From AC-56 sp963798705 (GTDB lineage: Bacteria; Actinomycetota; Thermoleophilia; Solirubrobacterales; 70-9), in the NCBI GenBank assembly GCA_963798705.1, contig CAWCTW010000005.1, forward strand, positions 744,001 through 808,000: 64,000 nucleotides of DNA, in the 5' to 3' direction. The translations under genes and the position numbers were made by a program. The notes beneath the pieces were generated by a model, which was not told the DNA's origin, made no database searches, and saw only the letters and a program-made list of their open reading frames with translations. Shown piece by piece: positions 33,801 through 45,104 of this stretch. Positions within the stretch are counted from its first letter, which is position 1. The number at the start of each line of letters is the position of its first letter.

Positions 33801-36438
33801 TTTCGCGCGCCAGGTCGGCGAGGATCGGGTCTCGCCCCGCGGAGGCGGCGAGCCGATCGAGGGCCTCGCGAAAGTCCTCGCCCACGTGACCGGCGAGCTC
33901 CTCGCGCTGCTCGAGCCGGCGATCCAGGAGGGCGACGATCGCCGGTCGGATCTGCTCCGCGCGCTGGTGGGCGAGAAACAGCCGATAGCACGCCTCCTCG
34001 AGCTCGGGGGTCCGATCCAGGTCGTCGACCCCGTAATACGACAGTGCTCGCCGCAGCTGGTGGAGGAACCGCTCCGGGAGCCCTTCCTGCTCGACGTCGA
34101 GCGAGCGCACGTAAGCATTCAGGTACTCCCGCGGGCTGCGGAGATCCGCATGGGGATCGGTCTCGTCGAGTAGGGGCCGGCTCAGGGCCTGGAGATCCGC
34201 ATACATGGTCAGCAGGCGGTGCTCGCCGGGGATGAGCGCCGGATCGCAGGCGAGTGGATCCGCGCAGGCGCCATGCAGGTCGGCGACGATCCGCTCGACC
34301 TCCCCGGGCTCGGCGTCGTAGCCGAGCATGAACCACTCGAGCCGCCGCAGATTGTCGGAGCAGAACGTCGACCTGTCGGCACTGACCTGATCCCCGACCG
34401 GAAGCTGGACGCGTGCCGCGTCCGTCTCGGAGTCGGCCGGCTCCAGCGGCTCGATTCGAACCAGCGGCTCCTGTGGGCCGACCTGGACGTTGGGGCCGAC
34501 GAGCACCTCGCGGACATGGCCGTGAACCGGGGAGGTCAGCGAGGACTCCATCTTCATGATCTCGACGACGGCGACCACGTCCCCGGCGTCGACCTCGTCC
34601 CCCACGTCGACGGGCATCGAGACGATCACCGCGGGTGCCGGGTTCCGCACGAGGCCTCCGTCGTCGCGCGAGACGCGGTGGGGAACTCCCTCGATTTCGA
34701 TCAGCCGGTCGCTTCCCTGGCTCGAGACGACCGCCCGGAAGCTTCGGCCGCCGAGCTGGATCCGGCGCTCATGGGGGCTGAGGCGCTCCGCCTCCAGCTC
34801 GACCGAGATGCCATCGAGGGTGACGCGATAGAGCGCAGGGCCGATCTCGCCGACCGCCAAGCGGTAACGCCCGCCTCGGTAGCGGAGCTCGATCTCGCGC
34901 GCGGCGGTTGCCTGCGTATCGGGGCGGCCTCGCCGGGCGAGAGCGTAGAAGGTCGCCCTATCAACGGCGGTCTGGGCGTCCGCGAACTCCACCGCGGCTG
35001 CCGCCAACGCGATGTCGCTGTGGCGGGTCGCGATCGTCTCACCACGAAGCTGGAGCCCGTCGAGCCAGCGGGTGTGGACGGCCCCGGCCAGCCATTCGGG
35101 ACGACCGAGCAGGTCGCGGAGAAACGGGACGTTGGTTGCGCCGTCCTCGACCACGACCGTGGTTTCGGCGAGGGCGCGCCTGAGCCGGGCGAGCGCCTCG
35201 GTCCGGTCGCTGCCCCAGGCGATCAGCTTGGCGATCATCGAGTCGTATTCGGCGGGAACCGCATCGCCCTCCGCCATCCCCGAGTCGACGCGGATCCCCG
35301 GTCCGCCGGGAAGGCGGAGAAGCTCGATGCGCCCCGGCGCCGGGGCGAAGCCGAGCGCCGGGTCCTCGGCGTTGATCCTGGCCTCGATCGCGTGGCCATG
35401 AGCTGTCGGCGGCTCACCCTCGAGACGGCCGCCGGCGGCGATGTGGAGCTGGAGCTTGAGCAGGTCCAGCCCCGTGACGGCCTCGGTGACGGGGTGTTCC
35501 ACCTGGAGGCGGGTGTTGACTTCCATGAACGAGAGCTGTCGCTCCTCCGGCTGGTAGAGGAACTCGACCGTGGCCGCGCCCCGGTAGCCGACCTCGAGCG
35601 CGAGCTGCACCGCAGCCTCCCCGAGCTCCTGCTCCTGCTCGGGCGAGAGCACCGGGCTGCTCGACTCCTCGACGACCTTCTGGTTTCGTCGCTGACAGCT
35701 GCAGTCGCGGACCCCAACGGCCCATGCGGTGCCCTGCCCGTCGGCGATCACCTGGACCTCGACGTGGCGCGCCGGCTCGATCAGCCTCTCGAGCAGGACG
35801 CTGTCGTCGCCGAACGCGTCGCGGGCCTCGCTCCGGGCGCTGCGTAGCGCTTCGGTGAGCCCCTCGGGTGAGTCGACCCTCCGGATGCCACGACCGCCTC
35901 CGCCGGCCACCGCCTTGATCAGCAGCGGGTAGCCGATCCGCTCCGCCTGCTCGAGGCCCTCGGTGACGCTCTCGACTGGGCCGCCGCTCCAGGGCGCCAC
36001 CGGGAGGCCCGCCTTCTCAGCCAGAAGCTTCGCCTCGACCTTGTCGCCGAGGAGGCGCATCGCGCGAGAGTCCGGCCCCACGAAGACGACCCCGAGGCGC
36101 TCGCAGAGCTCCACGAAGCCGGGATGCTCGGCGACGAAGCCCCAGCCGACCCAGGCGGCGTCGGCTCGGGTGTCGACGAGCGCCCGCTCGAGCGCGCCGA
36201 GATCGAGGTATCTGTTCGTGGCCCCGGCACCGTTGCCGCCGACGGCGTGCTGTGGGCCCAGGCAGTAGGCCTCGTCCGCCTCGCGGACGAACATCGCCTG
36301 ATGCTCGGGCTCGGTGTAGAGGGCGATCACGGTGATTGGCGCGGCGGCGTCCTCGTTCAACTCGCGGACGGCGCGGATCGCCCGCATCGCCGGCTCGCCA
36401 CGGTTGACGATCGCAAGCCGTTGGAACGGGTGCTCCAT
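30833..36438 (-). CDS. Giant multidomain acetyl-CoA carboxylase-like protein, frameshifted
   Basis: About 1,868 residues once two frameshifts are repaired (near 33,720 and 33,515). Order: biotin carboxylase from residue 1 (LAIVNRGEPAMRAIRAV, KAVAGGGGRGIRRVDSPEGL, SFMEVNTRLQVEHPVTE), biotinyl domain with VVEIMKMESSLTSP (Lys at about 628), helical ACC-central-like region, bridge VLLETMTRRYYRMRALGEFE in a second frame, then two carboxyltransferase halves in a third frame (VVITGINVGAQPYWNAE; VLANLAGFDGSPESMREWQ). Eukaryotic-style all-in-one architecture: bicarbonate plus acetyl-CoA to malonyl-CoA. It begins 11 bp after the megasynthase stop, so the two are co-transcribed. Confidence 0.85.
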
Positions 36439-36448
36439 GGCCGACCGG

Positions 36449-39400
36449 CTAGCCCATCGCCGAGCGGATCGGCGCAAGCGCGTCGTCGTCGAGGCCGCCG
36501 GGAAGCTCGATCGTCCGATAGCCCTCGAGCAGCACGCGGGCGCGGCCTCGCTGGTCGACCACCTGGGCGTCGATGCCGGTGCCGTCCTCGCGCGGGCGCA
36601 CGATCGCGACGAGCTCTCCAGGCGCGTCGGCCCCGGCGAAACGGGCGATCCTGTCGACGTGAGTGGGAAGGGCCATCCGGCCCTCGGTGCCGAGCTCCCA
36701 GACGCCCGCGGTCTGGAAGCACAGCTCGATCAGGCGGGGGGTGACCTCGGTCGGCTCGTCGGCCGGCTCGTGATCCGGCGGCAGGTCGGGGGCGAGCTGT
36801 CCGAAGACGACTCCGTCGTCACGCCACGCTCGTTCGAGCACCCGGTAGGCGGGGCCATGGAAGTAGATCCTGTAGATCGCCTCCGCGCCCACGCTTGCTT
36901 CTCCGGGGATCCCACCTGGAGCCTCCTCGTCGACCGGGGGGTCGGGGAGCTCACGGGTCAAGATCGCGCGACCCGTGAAGTGGATCGCCTCCTGCTCTCC
37001 CTGGGGCAGGGTCCTCCGCCCGACCAGGCGGCAGTCCGCCACCAGAGTGCCGTCGCCTCCGTCACGCGGCCGGACCTGCAGCTCGATCGTGCGGGGCTCG
37101 TCGCGGTAGAACTTGAACGGCGCCATCAGCTCGACGTCCTCGAACGCCGTGACGTGCCATCCGGGCGCCAGCGCGCCCGCGGCCTCCGCGAAGCCCTCGA
37201 TTCCCATCACGCCGGGAAGGACGGCGGTTCCCTCGATCCTGTGGTCGTTGAGGAACGGCTGGCGGGTCGGATCGAGCTCGGTCAGGACGGTGAGTCCCTG
37301 GCCCGAGCTGAACCCGGTCGCCCGCCCGGTCATCGGCCCGTGTGGGCTCTCGAGCGCCTCGGTCGCAGCCTCGGGATCCAGGCCACCAGTGGGATGACGC
37401 TCCTCGAGCAGCACACCGAGCGAGCCGGCCACCAGCACCTCGGCGCCGGCGCCGGTCGCGGTGATCTCCCGGCGGACCACGGGCACGCCTTGTTCGGGGG
37501 ACAGCATGTCGATCCCGGCCATCTCCATCATCTTCGGAATCGAGCCTCGGCTGGCCATACCGATGCTGGCCCAGGCCGTCCAGTCGATCGCCACGCCTCG
37601 CACCTCGCCGCCGCCGCGCAGCCCGGAGATGCTCTTGCACATGAGGTCGTTCGCGGCGGCGTAGTCCGTCTGTCCGGCGTTTCCGAGCCGCCCCGCGATC
37701 GAGCTGAATACGACCGCCGTCCCCGGGACGGCGTCACCGAACGCCTTGAGGAGGTTGAACCAGCCGTTCACCTTGACGTCGAAGACGAGGTCGAACTCGG
37801 ACTGCGGCTTGTCCGGGAGGAAGTGGCTGACCTCGAGCCCCGCGCAGTGCAGCAGGACGTCGATCCGTCCACTCTCGTCGAGCGCGGCCGCGATCGCCGC
37901 CGACACCTGAGCGGCGTCCGTGATGTCGACCTGGTGCCAGTGCGGGGTGCCGCCCGCGCGGCGAATCGCCTCGATTGCGTCCAGCGCCGCGCGCGCACGC
38001 TCGATGCGCGACAGGGCGCGCTCGACGAGCTTCGGGGTGGGCCGCTCACCGCCCTCCTTGATGCGCGCGGCCAGCTCGAGCTTCAGCCCATCGCGATCCG
38101 ACGCGAAACGAGCGAGATCCGGGTCGCCGGGGTCCGGCTCGGGAACGAGGTCCAGCAGGTGGAACGTCGCCCCGGAGGCCGCCGCGAGGTCCGCCGTGAT
38201 CGCGGCGACGATGCTGCCCGCGGCGCCGGTGACGCAAAAGACCGTGTCCGCGTCCAGCGCCCGGGTGGGGTCTGGTTCCGCGGGGCATTCGATCAGGCCC
38301 ACGGACCAGCGCAGGTCGTCGGCATGCCCCACCTCGATCGGCTCCGGATCGCGGAGCGTCTCCTCGATCAGGAGCTCCGCCAACGCCGACGTCTTGCGAC
38401 TGGGCGGGAAGTCGATCGCCTTGACGAGCGCGTCGGGACGCTCTCGTGCAAGGGACTTCGTGAATCCGGTGACCGCGCCGCCCATGACGGACGTCGCGCC
38501 GGCGGAGTCGTAGCCATGCCGTCCGCCGAGACGAGTGCCTGTGACCAGGAACGTGCCGGGCGCCGCGACGTCCTCCGCGAGGGTGCGCATCGCGACCGCC
38601 AGCAGCTTCACGCGGACGCGGAGCCCCTCGCTCCAGTCCCGAGAATCGAGGTCGGACAGCGGACCCTCCGAGTCCAGGGCGGGCAGCCAGTAGATGCCAT
38701 GCACCGGGCCCTCCGCCTTCCAGCCCGCGATCTGCTTCTCGAGCTCGTCGCCGTTCGGCGCTCCGTCGATGCCGAGCACCTCGACGCCGCGCTTCTGGAG
38801 CCTGGATGCGAGGGCGGCTCCAACGCCGCCCGCATCAGGCATCAGGATCACCCGCGTCCCCGCCTCGAGGGAGACGCCGGTCGAAGCGCAGTGCTTAAGC
38901 GCGGGCCTCACGACGGGCACGGGCACCCTGCGGGGAAACTCCGCCGTCCCCGGCTCCGAGGGACCGGCCTCCGTTGCCAGCGGTGCGGTGGCCGGAGTCT
39001 CCTCCTCGGTGGCGGGCCTCGCCCGCTCGCGCACGAACCCGACGACGTGGTTGAGGGTCGGGTAGTCGCGCAGCTTCAGGCTGTCGTCGAAGGGGATCCC
39101 GTAGGCCTCGCGGATCGCCGCGAACACCTCCGCCTGCTTGACGGTGTCGATCCCGAGGTCGGCCTCGAGGTCGAGGTCCATGTCGAGCAGGTCGGTCGGG
39201 TAGCCGGTCTGCTCGGCGACGACGGCGAGGACGCGGGCGGTGACCTCCTCCTCGCCGGATGGGGCCGGCGCCTCGGCGGCCGGGGCGGCCGCTGTGGCGG
39301 GGGCCGGGGCGGCCTCCGCGGCCGGCGCGGCGGCGGGCGCGGGCGCGGCGCCGGATCGCTCGTTGACGAACCCGACGACGTGGTTGAGGGTCGGGTAGTC

Positions 39401-42400
39401 GCGCAGCTTCAGGCTGTCGTCGAAGGGGATCCCGTAGGCCTCGCGGATCGCCGCGAACACCTCCGCCTGCTTGACGGTGTCGATCCCGAGGTCGGCCTCG
39501 AGGTCGAGGTCCATGTCGAGCAGGTCGGTCGGGTAGCCGGTCTGCTCGGCGACGACGGCGAGGACGCGGGCGGTGACCTCCTCCTCGCCGGATGGGGCCG
39601 GCGCCTCGGCGGCCGGGGCGGCCGCTGTGGCGGGGGCCGGGGCGGCCTCCGCGGCCGGCGCGGCGGCGGGCGCGGGCGCGGCGCCGGATCGCTCGTTGAC
39701 GAACCCGACGACGTGGTTGAGGGTCGGGTAGTCGCGCAGCTTCAGGCTGTCGTCGAAGGGGATCCCGTAGGCCTCGCGGATCGCCGCGAACACCTCCGCC
39801 TGCTTGACGGTGTCGATCCCGAGGTCGGCCTCGAGGTCGAGGTCCATGTCGAGCAGGTCGGTCGGGTAGCCGGTCTGCTCGGCGACGACGGCGAGGACGC
39901 GGGCGGTGACCTCCTCCTCGCCGGATGGGGCCGGCGCCTCGGCGGCCGGGGCGGCCGCTGTGGCGGGGGCCGGGGCGGCCTCCGCGGCCGGCGCGGCGGC
40001 GGGCGCGGGCGCGGCGGCGGATCGCTCGTTGACGAACCCGACGACGTGGTTGAGGGTCGGGTAGTCGCGCAGCTTCAGGCTGTCGTCGAAGGGGATCCCG
40101 TAGGCCTCGCGGATCGCCGCGAACACCTCCGCCTGCTTGACGGTGTCGATCCCGAGGTCGGCCTCGAGGTCGAGGTCCATGTCGAGCAGGTCGGTCGGGT
40201 AGCCGGTCTGCTCGGCGACGACGGCGAGGACCCGGGCGGTGACCTCCTCCTCGCCGGATGGGGCCGGCGCCTCGGCGGGCGGGCGCGGCCGCGCGGGGCG
40301 CTGGGGCCGCGGCGGGCTCCGCGGCCGGGGCGGCGGCGGGCGCCGGCGGCGGCTGGCTCTGTCTCGATGGCCGCGGGCTCGATCTCTGCTGGCGCGACAT
40401 CCGGCGCCGCGACGGGCTCCGCGGGCGCACCGGCGGGCGGACCCTGATCGACGACGCGCAGGCGATGCTGCACGACCTCGAGCACCGGATCCTCATAGCC
40501 GCTGGCCCGCCGCAGCCATGCGTCCCACGCGGCGCGATCGGCGATCCGGTAGTCGTACCCGAGCTCGTCCGCGTTGCGCCTCCGGCCATCGGCCACGGGC
40601 GTCCAGCGCAGGAGCAGCATCGAGATCTGTGACCCGAAGCCGGCTGCCAGCCGCAGCGAGTAGCGGACCGGATACGAGCCGCCACCCGAGAGATTGAGCA
40701 GACCCAGCTCGGGGTCGGGATCCCGGAAGTTGGGGACCGGCGGGACGACTCCCGTCTCCAGTGCCTTCACCGCCAGGACGTCCTCGAGCCCGACGCCCAT
40801 CGGATGACCGGTGAATCCCTTCACGTTGGCGATCACGATGCGGTCCGCGTTCTCGCCGAAGACGTCACGCAGCGCGTGGATCTCGGCGGCCGCGCTGCCC
40901 CCGCGGGCGGGCGTGTAGGTCTCGTGGGAGATGAACACGGTCTCCTCCGCGATGTCCTCGCGGCGAATGCCACGCGCCTCGCCCTGCCTGACGAGATCCT
41001 CCATCACGCCGCCTATGTGCTCAACGTCGAGCCGCGTTCCATGGAAGGCGGAGTTCGCGGTTACCGACCCGAGCACCTCGCAGATCGGCGTGAGCCCGCG
41101 CTCGCGGGCAGCGGCGGCGCTCTCGACCATCAGGCCCGCGGCGCCCATGCCGATCAACATGCCGTGCCGGCGCTCGTCGAACGGCAGCGCCGCCTCCTCG
41201 ACCACCTCGTCGGTCGCGGCCGCTCCGGACGCGAGGAAGCCGGCGCCGATCCAGCCCATCATCGTGTCCGACGTGGCGTCGTCCGCGGCCACGATCACCA
41301 CCCGGCGGCAGCGTCCGGCGCGAAGCCAGTCCTCAGCCAGCGCAACCGCCTGTGTCGTGCTCGCGCAGGCGGAGTTGACCTGCGTATTTGGTCCGCGCGC
41401 CCCGATCAGCTCGGCCAGCTGCGAGTGCCCCATCGATGAGGACCCGGAAGAGGAACCGGCGGTCGAAGGTGTACGGCTCCTCCTCGAGCGTGTGTTCCAG
41501 GTCGTGAATGCGCCGCTCGACCTCGTCGAGCACCACCGGATCGGTACCGTCGTGGTCGAGCATCCTTGCGCGCAACGATTCGAGCGCAGCCAGGCGCTCG
41601 CGGCGCATGTGATCCGTGGTGTACCGCGCCACCTCGTCGGCCATCTCCTCCAGGCCGGGGAACGCGGAGGCGTAGATCACCCCCGTGTCGTCGCGCAGCT
41701 CGTCCGGCAGCGACCATCGGTCGGGAAGCTTGGTCCCCTTGGTGGTGGTCTTGTACCGCAATACGAGCGGGATGCCGGCGTCGCGAAGCGTGTCGATGCC
41801 GGCCGCGATCGCCAGCTGGGTGTCGTGACCGAGCGCGGCCAGCCGTTCGTCGTCGATCCCGAAGTCTTCGACGGGGTCGAACGCGCCGGCGCGTCCCGCC
41901 AGCTTGATCACGGCCTCGAGACGGTCGATCGTCTCGAACGAGGCGCTCCCGTCGTCGCCCTTGACCAGCCGCGTGATGTGCTTGTCGAGGATGTCGCGGC
42001 GCAAGCGGCCCGGGATCACGTCGATTCCCTGCTCGCCGTTCAGCAGCCGCGCGATGTTGGCGTCGTCGAAGAGCCGCTCGGCACCGGGGAGCCCGAGCGC
42101 CGCACCGGTGATGACCACCGGATCGGTCATCGGCGTGTCGTCGTCGGCGAGCGCCGGGGCCGGCTCAGTGGACGCCCGGCGCACTCGCGCCTCGCGCACG
42201 GCCTGTGATTCCGGCTGAGCGGTCGCGCCTTCCCGCAGCTCCACGGACTCGCGGTCGACCGGCTCCCGGCCCGTTCCAAGGCCCGCGGCCCAGAGGCCGC
42301 AGAGGGCGTTGTTGAAGGTCGGGACGTCCCCCTGCTTTGGGTGGTTGCTGGCGAGGCTGGCGACCTTGTCGTCGCCGAGAACATCCGAGGCGAAGCCCTG

Positions 42401-45073
42401 CAGCGCGTGCTTCGGGCCGACTTCGACGAAGACCCTTGCGCCCTCGTCATACAGCGTCCGCAGCCCCTTGACGAACTGCACGGGCGAGGCAACCTGGCGG
42501 CTGAGCATGTCGAGCATCTGCTCCTCGGCTCCCTCGCCGGTCGGATACAGCTCGCCGGTGACGTTTGCGACGATCGGCAGTTGGGGCGGACGCAGGCCGA
42601 GGCGCTGGAGCATCGCCCGCAGCGGCGCGCTCGCCGGCGCCACGATCCGAGTGTGGAAGCCGTGGCTGACCGGCAGCGGGAACGCGGTGTGCCCTCGCTG
42701 CTGTACGACCTCCACCGCCCGAGCCACCGCATCGGTGGCGCCGCCGAGCACGACCTGATGCGTCGAGTTGATGTTGGCGAGCACGACGTAGCCGTCGATC
42801 CCCGCGACGATCTCCTCGGCCTCCGCGAGCGGGGCCATCACCGCGGCCATCGCCCCGGGGTCCTCCACCTGAAGGCTCGCCATCTCTCGCCCGCGCGCGC
42901 TGACGGCCTCGAGCGCATCCTCGAAGGTCAGCCCGCCCGCGCTGACCAGTGCGCCGTACTCGCCGACGGAGTGGCCCATCACCATGTCCGGGGCGATTCC
43001 GTACTCGCCCAGCAGGTGGGTGAGCGCGGTGTCCACCGTGATGACGGCGGGCTGCTGGATCTCGGTGCGGCGAAGCTCCTCCTCCGCCCGCGCCATCGCG
43101 GCTGGATCCGCGGGATCGGCGAAGACGATGTCCGTGAGGCGGCGGCCCTCGAGCAGCGGAGCCATCAGCGCATCGGCCTCCTCGAATGACTCCGCGACGA
43201 CCGGCTCCCGCCGGCGCAGCTCGGCGAGCATGTTCGCGTACTGCGAGCCCTGGCCCGTGTAGAGGAATGCCACCTTGCCGGGACTGCCGCTGCCGCGGTG
43301 GATGCCGCGCGCGCGGAGCGCCGGCCACGCGGACGGGTTGCCCGCCTGCAACACGCGCAGCGCCAGCTCCGCCTTGGCCACCAGGTCGGGCCCGTCGGCA
43401 TAGTCGATCGCGATCCGCTCGTGAGCGCGCAGCACGTCGCTCGAGGGAGGAGTCGGATCGAGGTGGCGTCCCTGGCGTGCCTCCGCCAGCTCGCTTCGGA
43501 GCGCATTGGCGAGTCCCGCCTCGTCCGGGGCACCGAGCACGAGCGCCCCACGCAATGGCGGCTTGGCCGCCGAAGGCGAGGGGGGCTCGCTTGCCGCCAC
43601 GGGCCCGGCTGGCACGGCCGCCGAAGCTCGATGGCCGTTGGTGGCGTGGCGGTCAGGCGCGTACTCCTCCATGACCAGATGGAAGTTCGTGCCGCCGAAC
43701 CCGAAGGCGCTCACACCCGCGACACGCGAGTGGTCGGGGGCGACCTCCCAGTCGCGCAGCTCGGTGTTCACCGCGAACGGCGACGCGCTCCAGTCCAGGT
43801 TGGGGTTCGGCCGCTCGAAGTTGATGCTCGGCGGCAGCACCTTGTCGTTGAGCGCGAGCGTGGCCTTGAGCATGCCCGCCGCTCCCGCCGCCGCCTTGAG
43901 GTGGCCGATGTTCGACTTGACCGAGCCGAGCGCGATCGAACCCGGCGCCACGTGCGCCCCGGAGAACGCCTCCATCAGGCTGTTCAGCTCGACCGCGTCT
44001 CCCACGCTGGTGGAGGTGCCGTGGCCCTCCATGAGGGTGCACTCCGCGGGCGACAGCCCGGCGTTCCGCCAGGCCCGCTCGACCGCGAAGCGCTGGCCGA
44101 CGGGGTTTGGGGCGGTGAGCCCCTTGCCCTTGCCGTCGCTCGCGCTGCCAACGCCACGGACCACGGCATAGATCCGGTCCCCGGCCTCGACGGCGTCGGC
44201 AAGCCGCTTGACGACGAACAGCGCGGCCCCCTCGCCCATCACGAACCCGTCAGCGCCCTCCGAGTACGGCCGCGTGCCGCTGGGTGACAGCGCGCCGATC
44301 GCGCAGAACTTGACGAACGTGTGAACGCCCATGTTGCGGTCGACCCCACCGGTGATCGCGACGTCGAACTCGTGTGCGAGCAGCCCGTCGACGGTCGCGT
44401 CCATGGCGGCAAGCGCGGATGCGCAGGCGGCGTCGGTGGTGAAGTTGGGCCCGTGGAGGTTGAACAGGTTGGCGACCCTGCCGGCGATGCAGTTGCCGAG
44501 CTCGCCGGGCATCGTGTCCTCGGTGACGACCGGGAGCCAGGCATCGAGGTTGGCGTGCAACTCGCCCTCGATCGTCGAGCGCACGTCCGGGGGCAGCGCG
44601 GCGAAGCTCGCGGCGCGCTCGAGCTCGCGCGCGAGGTCGGGGAACATGATCCGCAGCGCGGTCAGGTAGTGCTTCTCACCGGAGATGGCGTTGCCGATGA
44701 TCACGGCGGTGCGATCGAGGTCCAGCGGACGATCCGGCCAGCCGGCGTCGGTCAGCGCCATGCGCGTACACGCGACCGCCCACTTGTGGGCGTCGTCCAT
44801 CGCGTCGCTCACCTTCGGCGGCAGCGGGAGCTTCCAGGCGAGCGGATCCCATTCCCATTCCCGGACCCAGCCGCCGATCTTCGAGTACGTCTTCTCGTGC
44901 GCCTTCGGATCCGGGTCGTAGTACAGCGCCGGGTCCCAGCGCTCGGGATCGACCTCGCTGATCGAGTAGCGGCCGGTGGTCACGTTGCGCCAGAAAGCCC
45001 CGGCATCAGGGGCATCGGGCATGATCGCGCCCACGCCGACGATCGCGGCGGCGTGGTCGAGCGAATCGGTCAT
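36449..45073 (-). CDS. PUFA-synthase-like megasynthase, KS-AT-KS-4xACP-KR-DH
   Basis: About 2,870 residues. KS1: TTDAACASALAAMD (Cys), EGHGTSTSVGD, KSNIGHLKAAAG. AT: VMGHSVGEYGALVSAGG. KS2: NTQVNSACASTTQAVALAED (Cys), ISHETYTPARGGSAAAEI, NVKGFTGHPMGVGLED. Four ACPs (40,265-39,027) each with LEADLGIDTVKQAEVFAAI. KR: CVTGAAGSIVAAIT and SSIAGRLGNAGQTDYAAAN. DH: DHRIEGTAVLPGVMGIEGF (HxxxGxxxxP) and FHGPAYRVLERAW. No enoyl reductase or thioesterase. ATG 45073 follows GGAGGCGAG. One-base shifts lie near 41,430 (inside KS2) and in the linker at 40,275-40,365. Related to PfaA-type lipid synthases; the product is unknown. Confidence 0.88.
39027..40290 (-). repeat. Four tandem 333-bp ACP-coding repeats
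   Basis: Exact 333-bp period: TTGACGAACCCGACGACG recurs at 39363, 39696 and 40029, and a variant lies at 39030. The units encode an ACP domain of about 80 residues plus an Ala/Pro-rich linker of about 30. They differ at only a handful of positions, including the linkers, so they arose or were homogenised recently. Long identical copies are also prone to assembly collapse, so the true copy number may be higher. Confidence 0.95.
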
Positions 45074-45104
45074 CTCGCCTCCACCGCCATTCCGAGTCCC
45101 CCGC

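Noticed and set aside
39027..40290. CRISPR-like array from regular repeats
   Set aside because: The period is 333 bp, a multiple of three, and the repeats encode ACP domains with homologous linkers; there are no unique spacers.
36332..40447. A 1,371-codon open frame on the plus strand opposite the megasynthase and carboxylase genes
   Set aside because: It is an antisense shadow caused by high GC at third positions; it has no domain, repeats in step with the ACP repeats, and lies opposite clearly conserved enzymes.
41333..41433. Programmed frameshifting or a separate gene starting MGHSQLAEL in the megasynthase
   Set aside because: The start lies inside the second KS domain and no slippery sequence or ribosome-binding site was seen; isolated one-base indels are common in this window.
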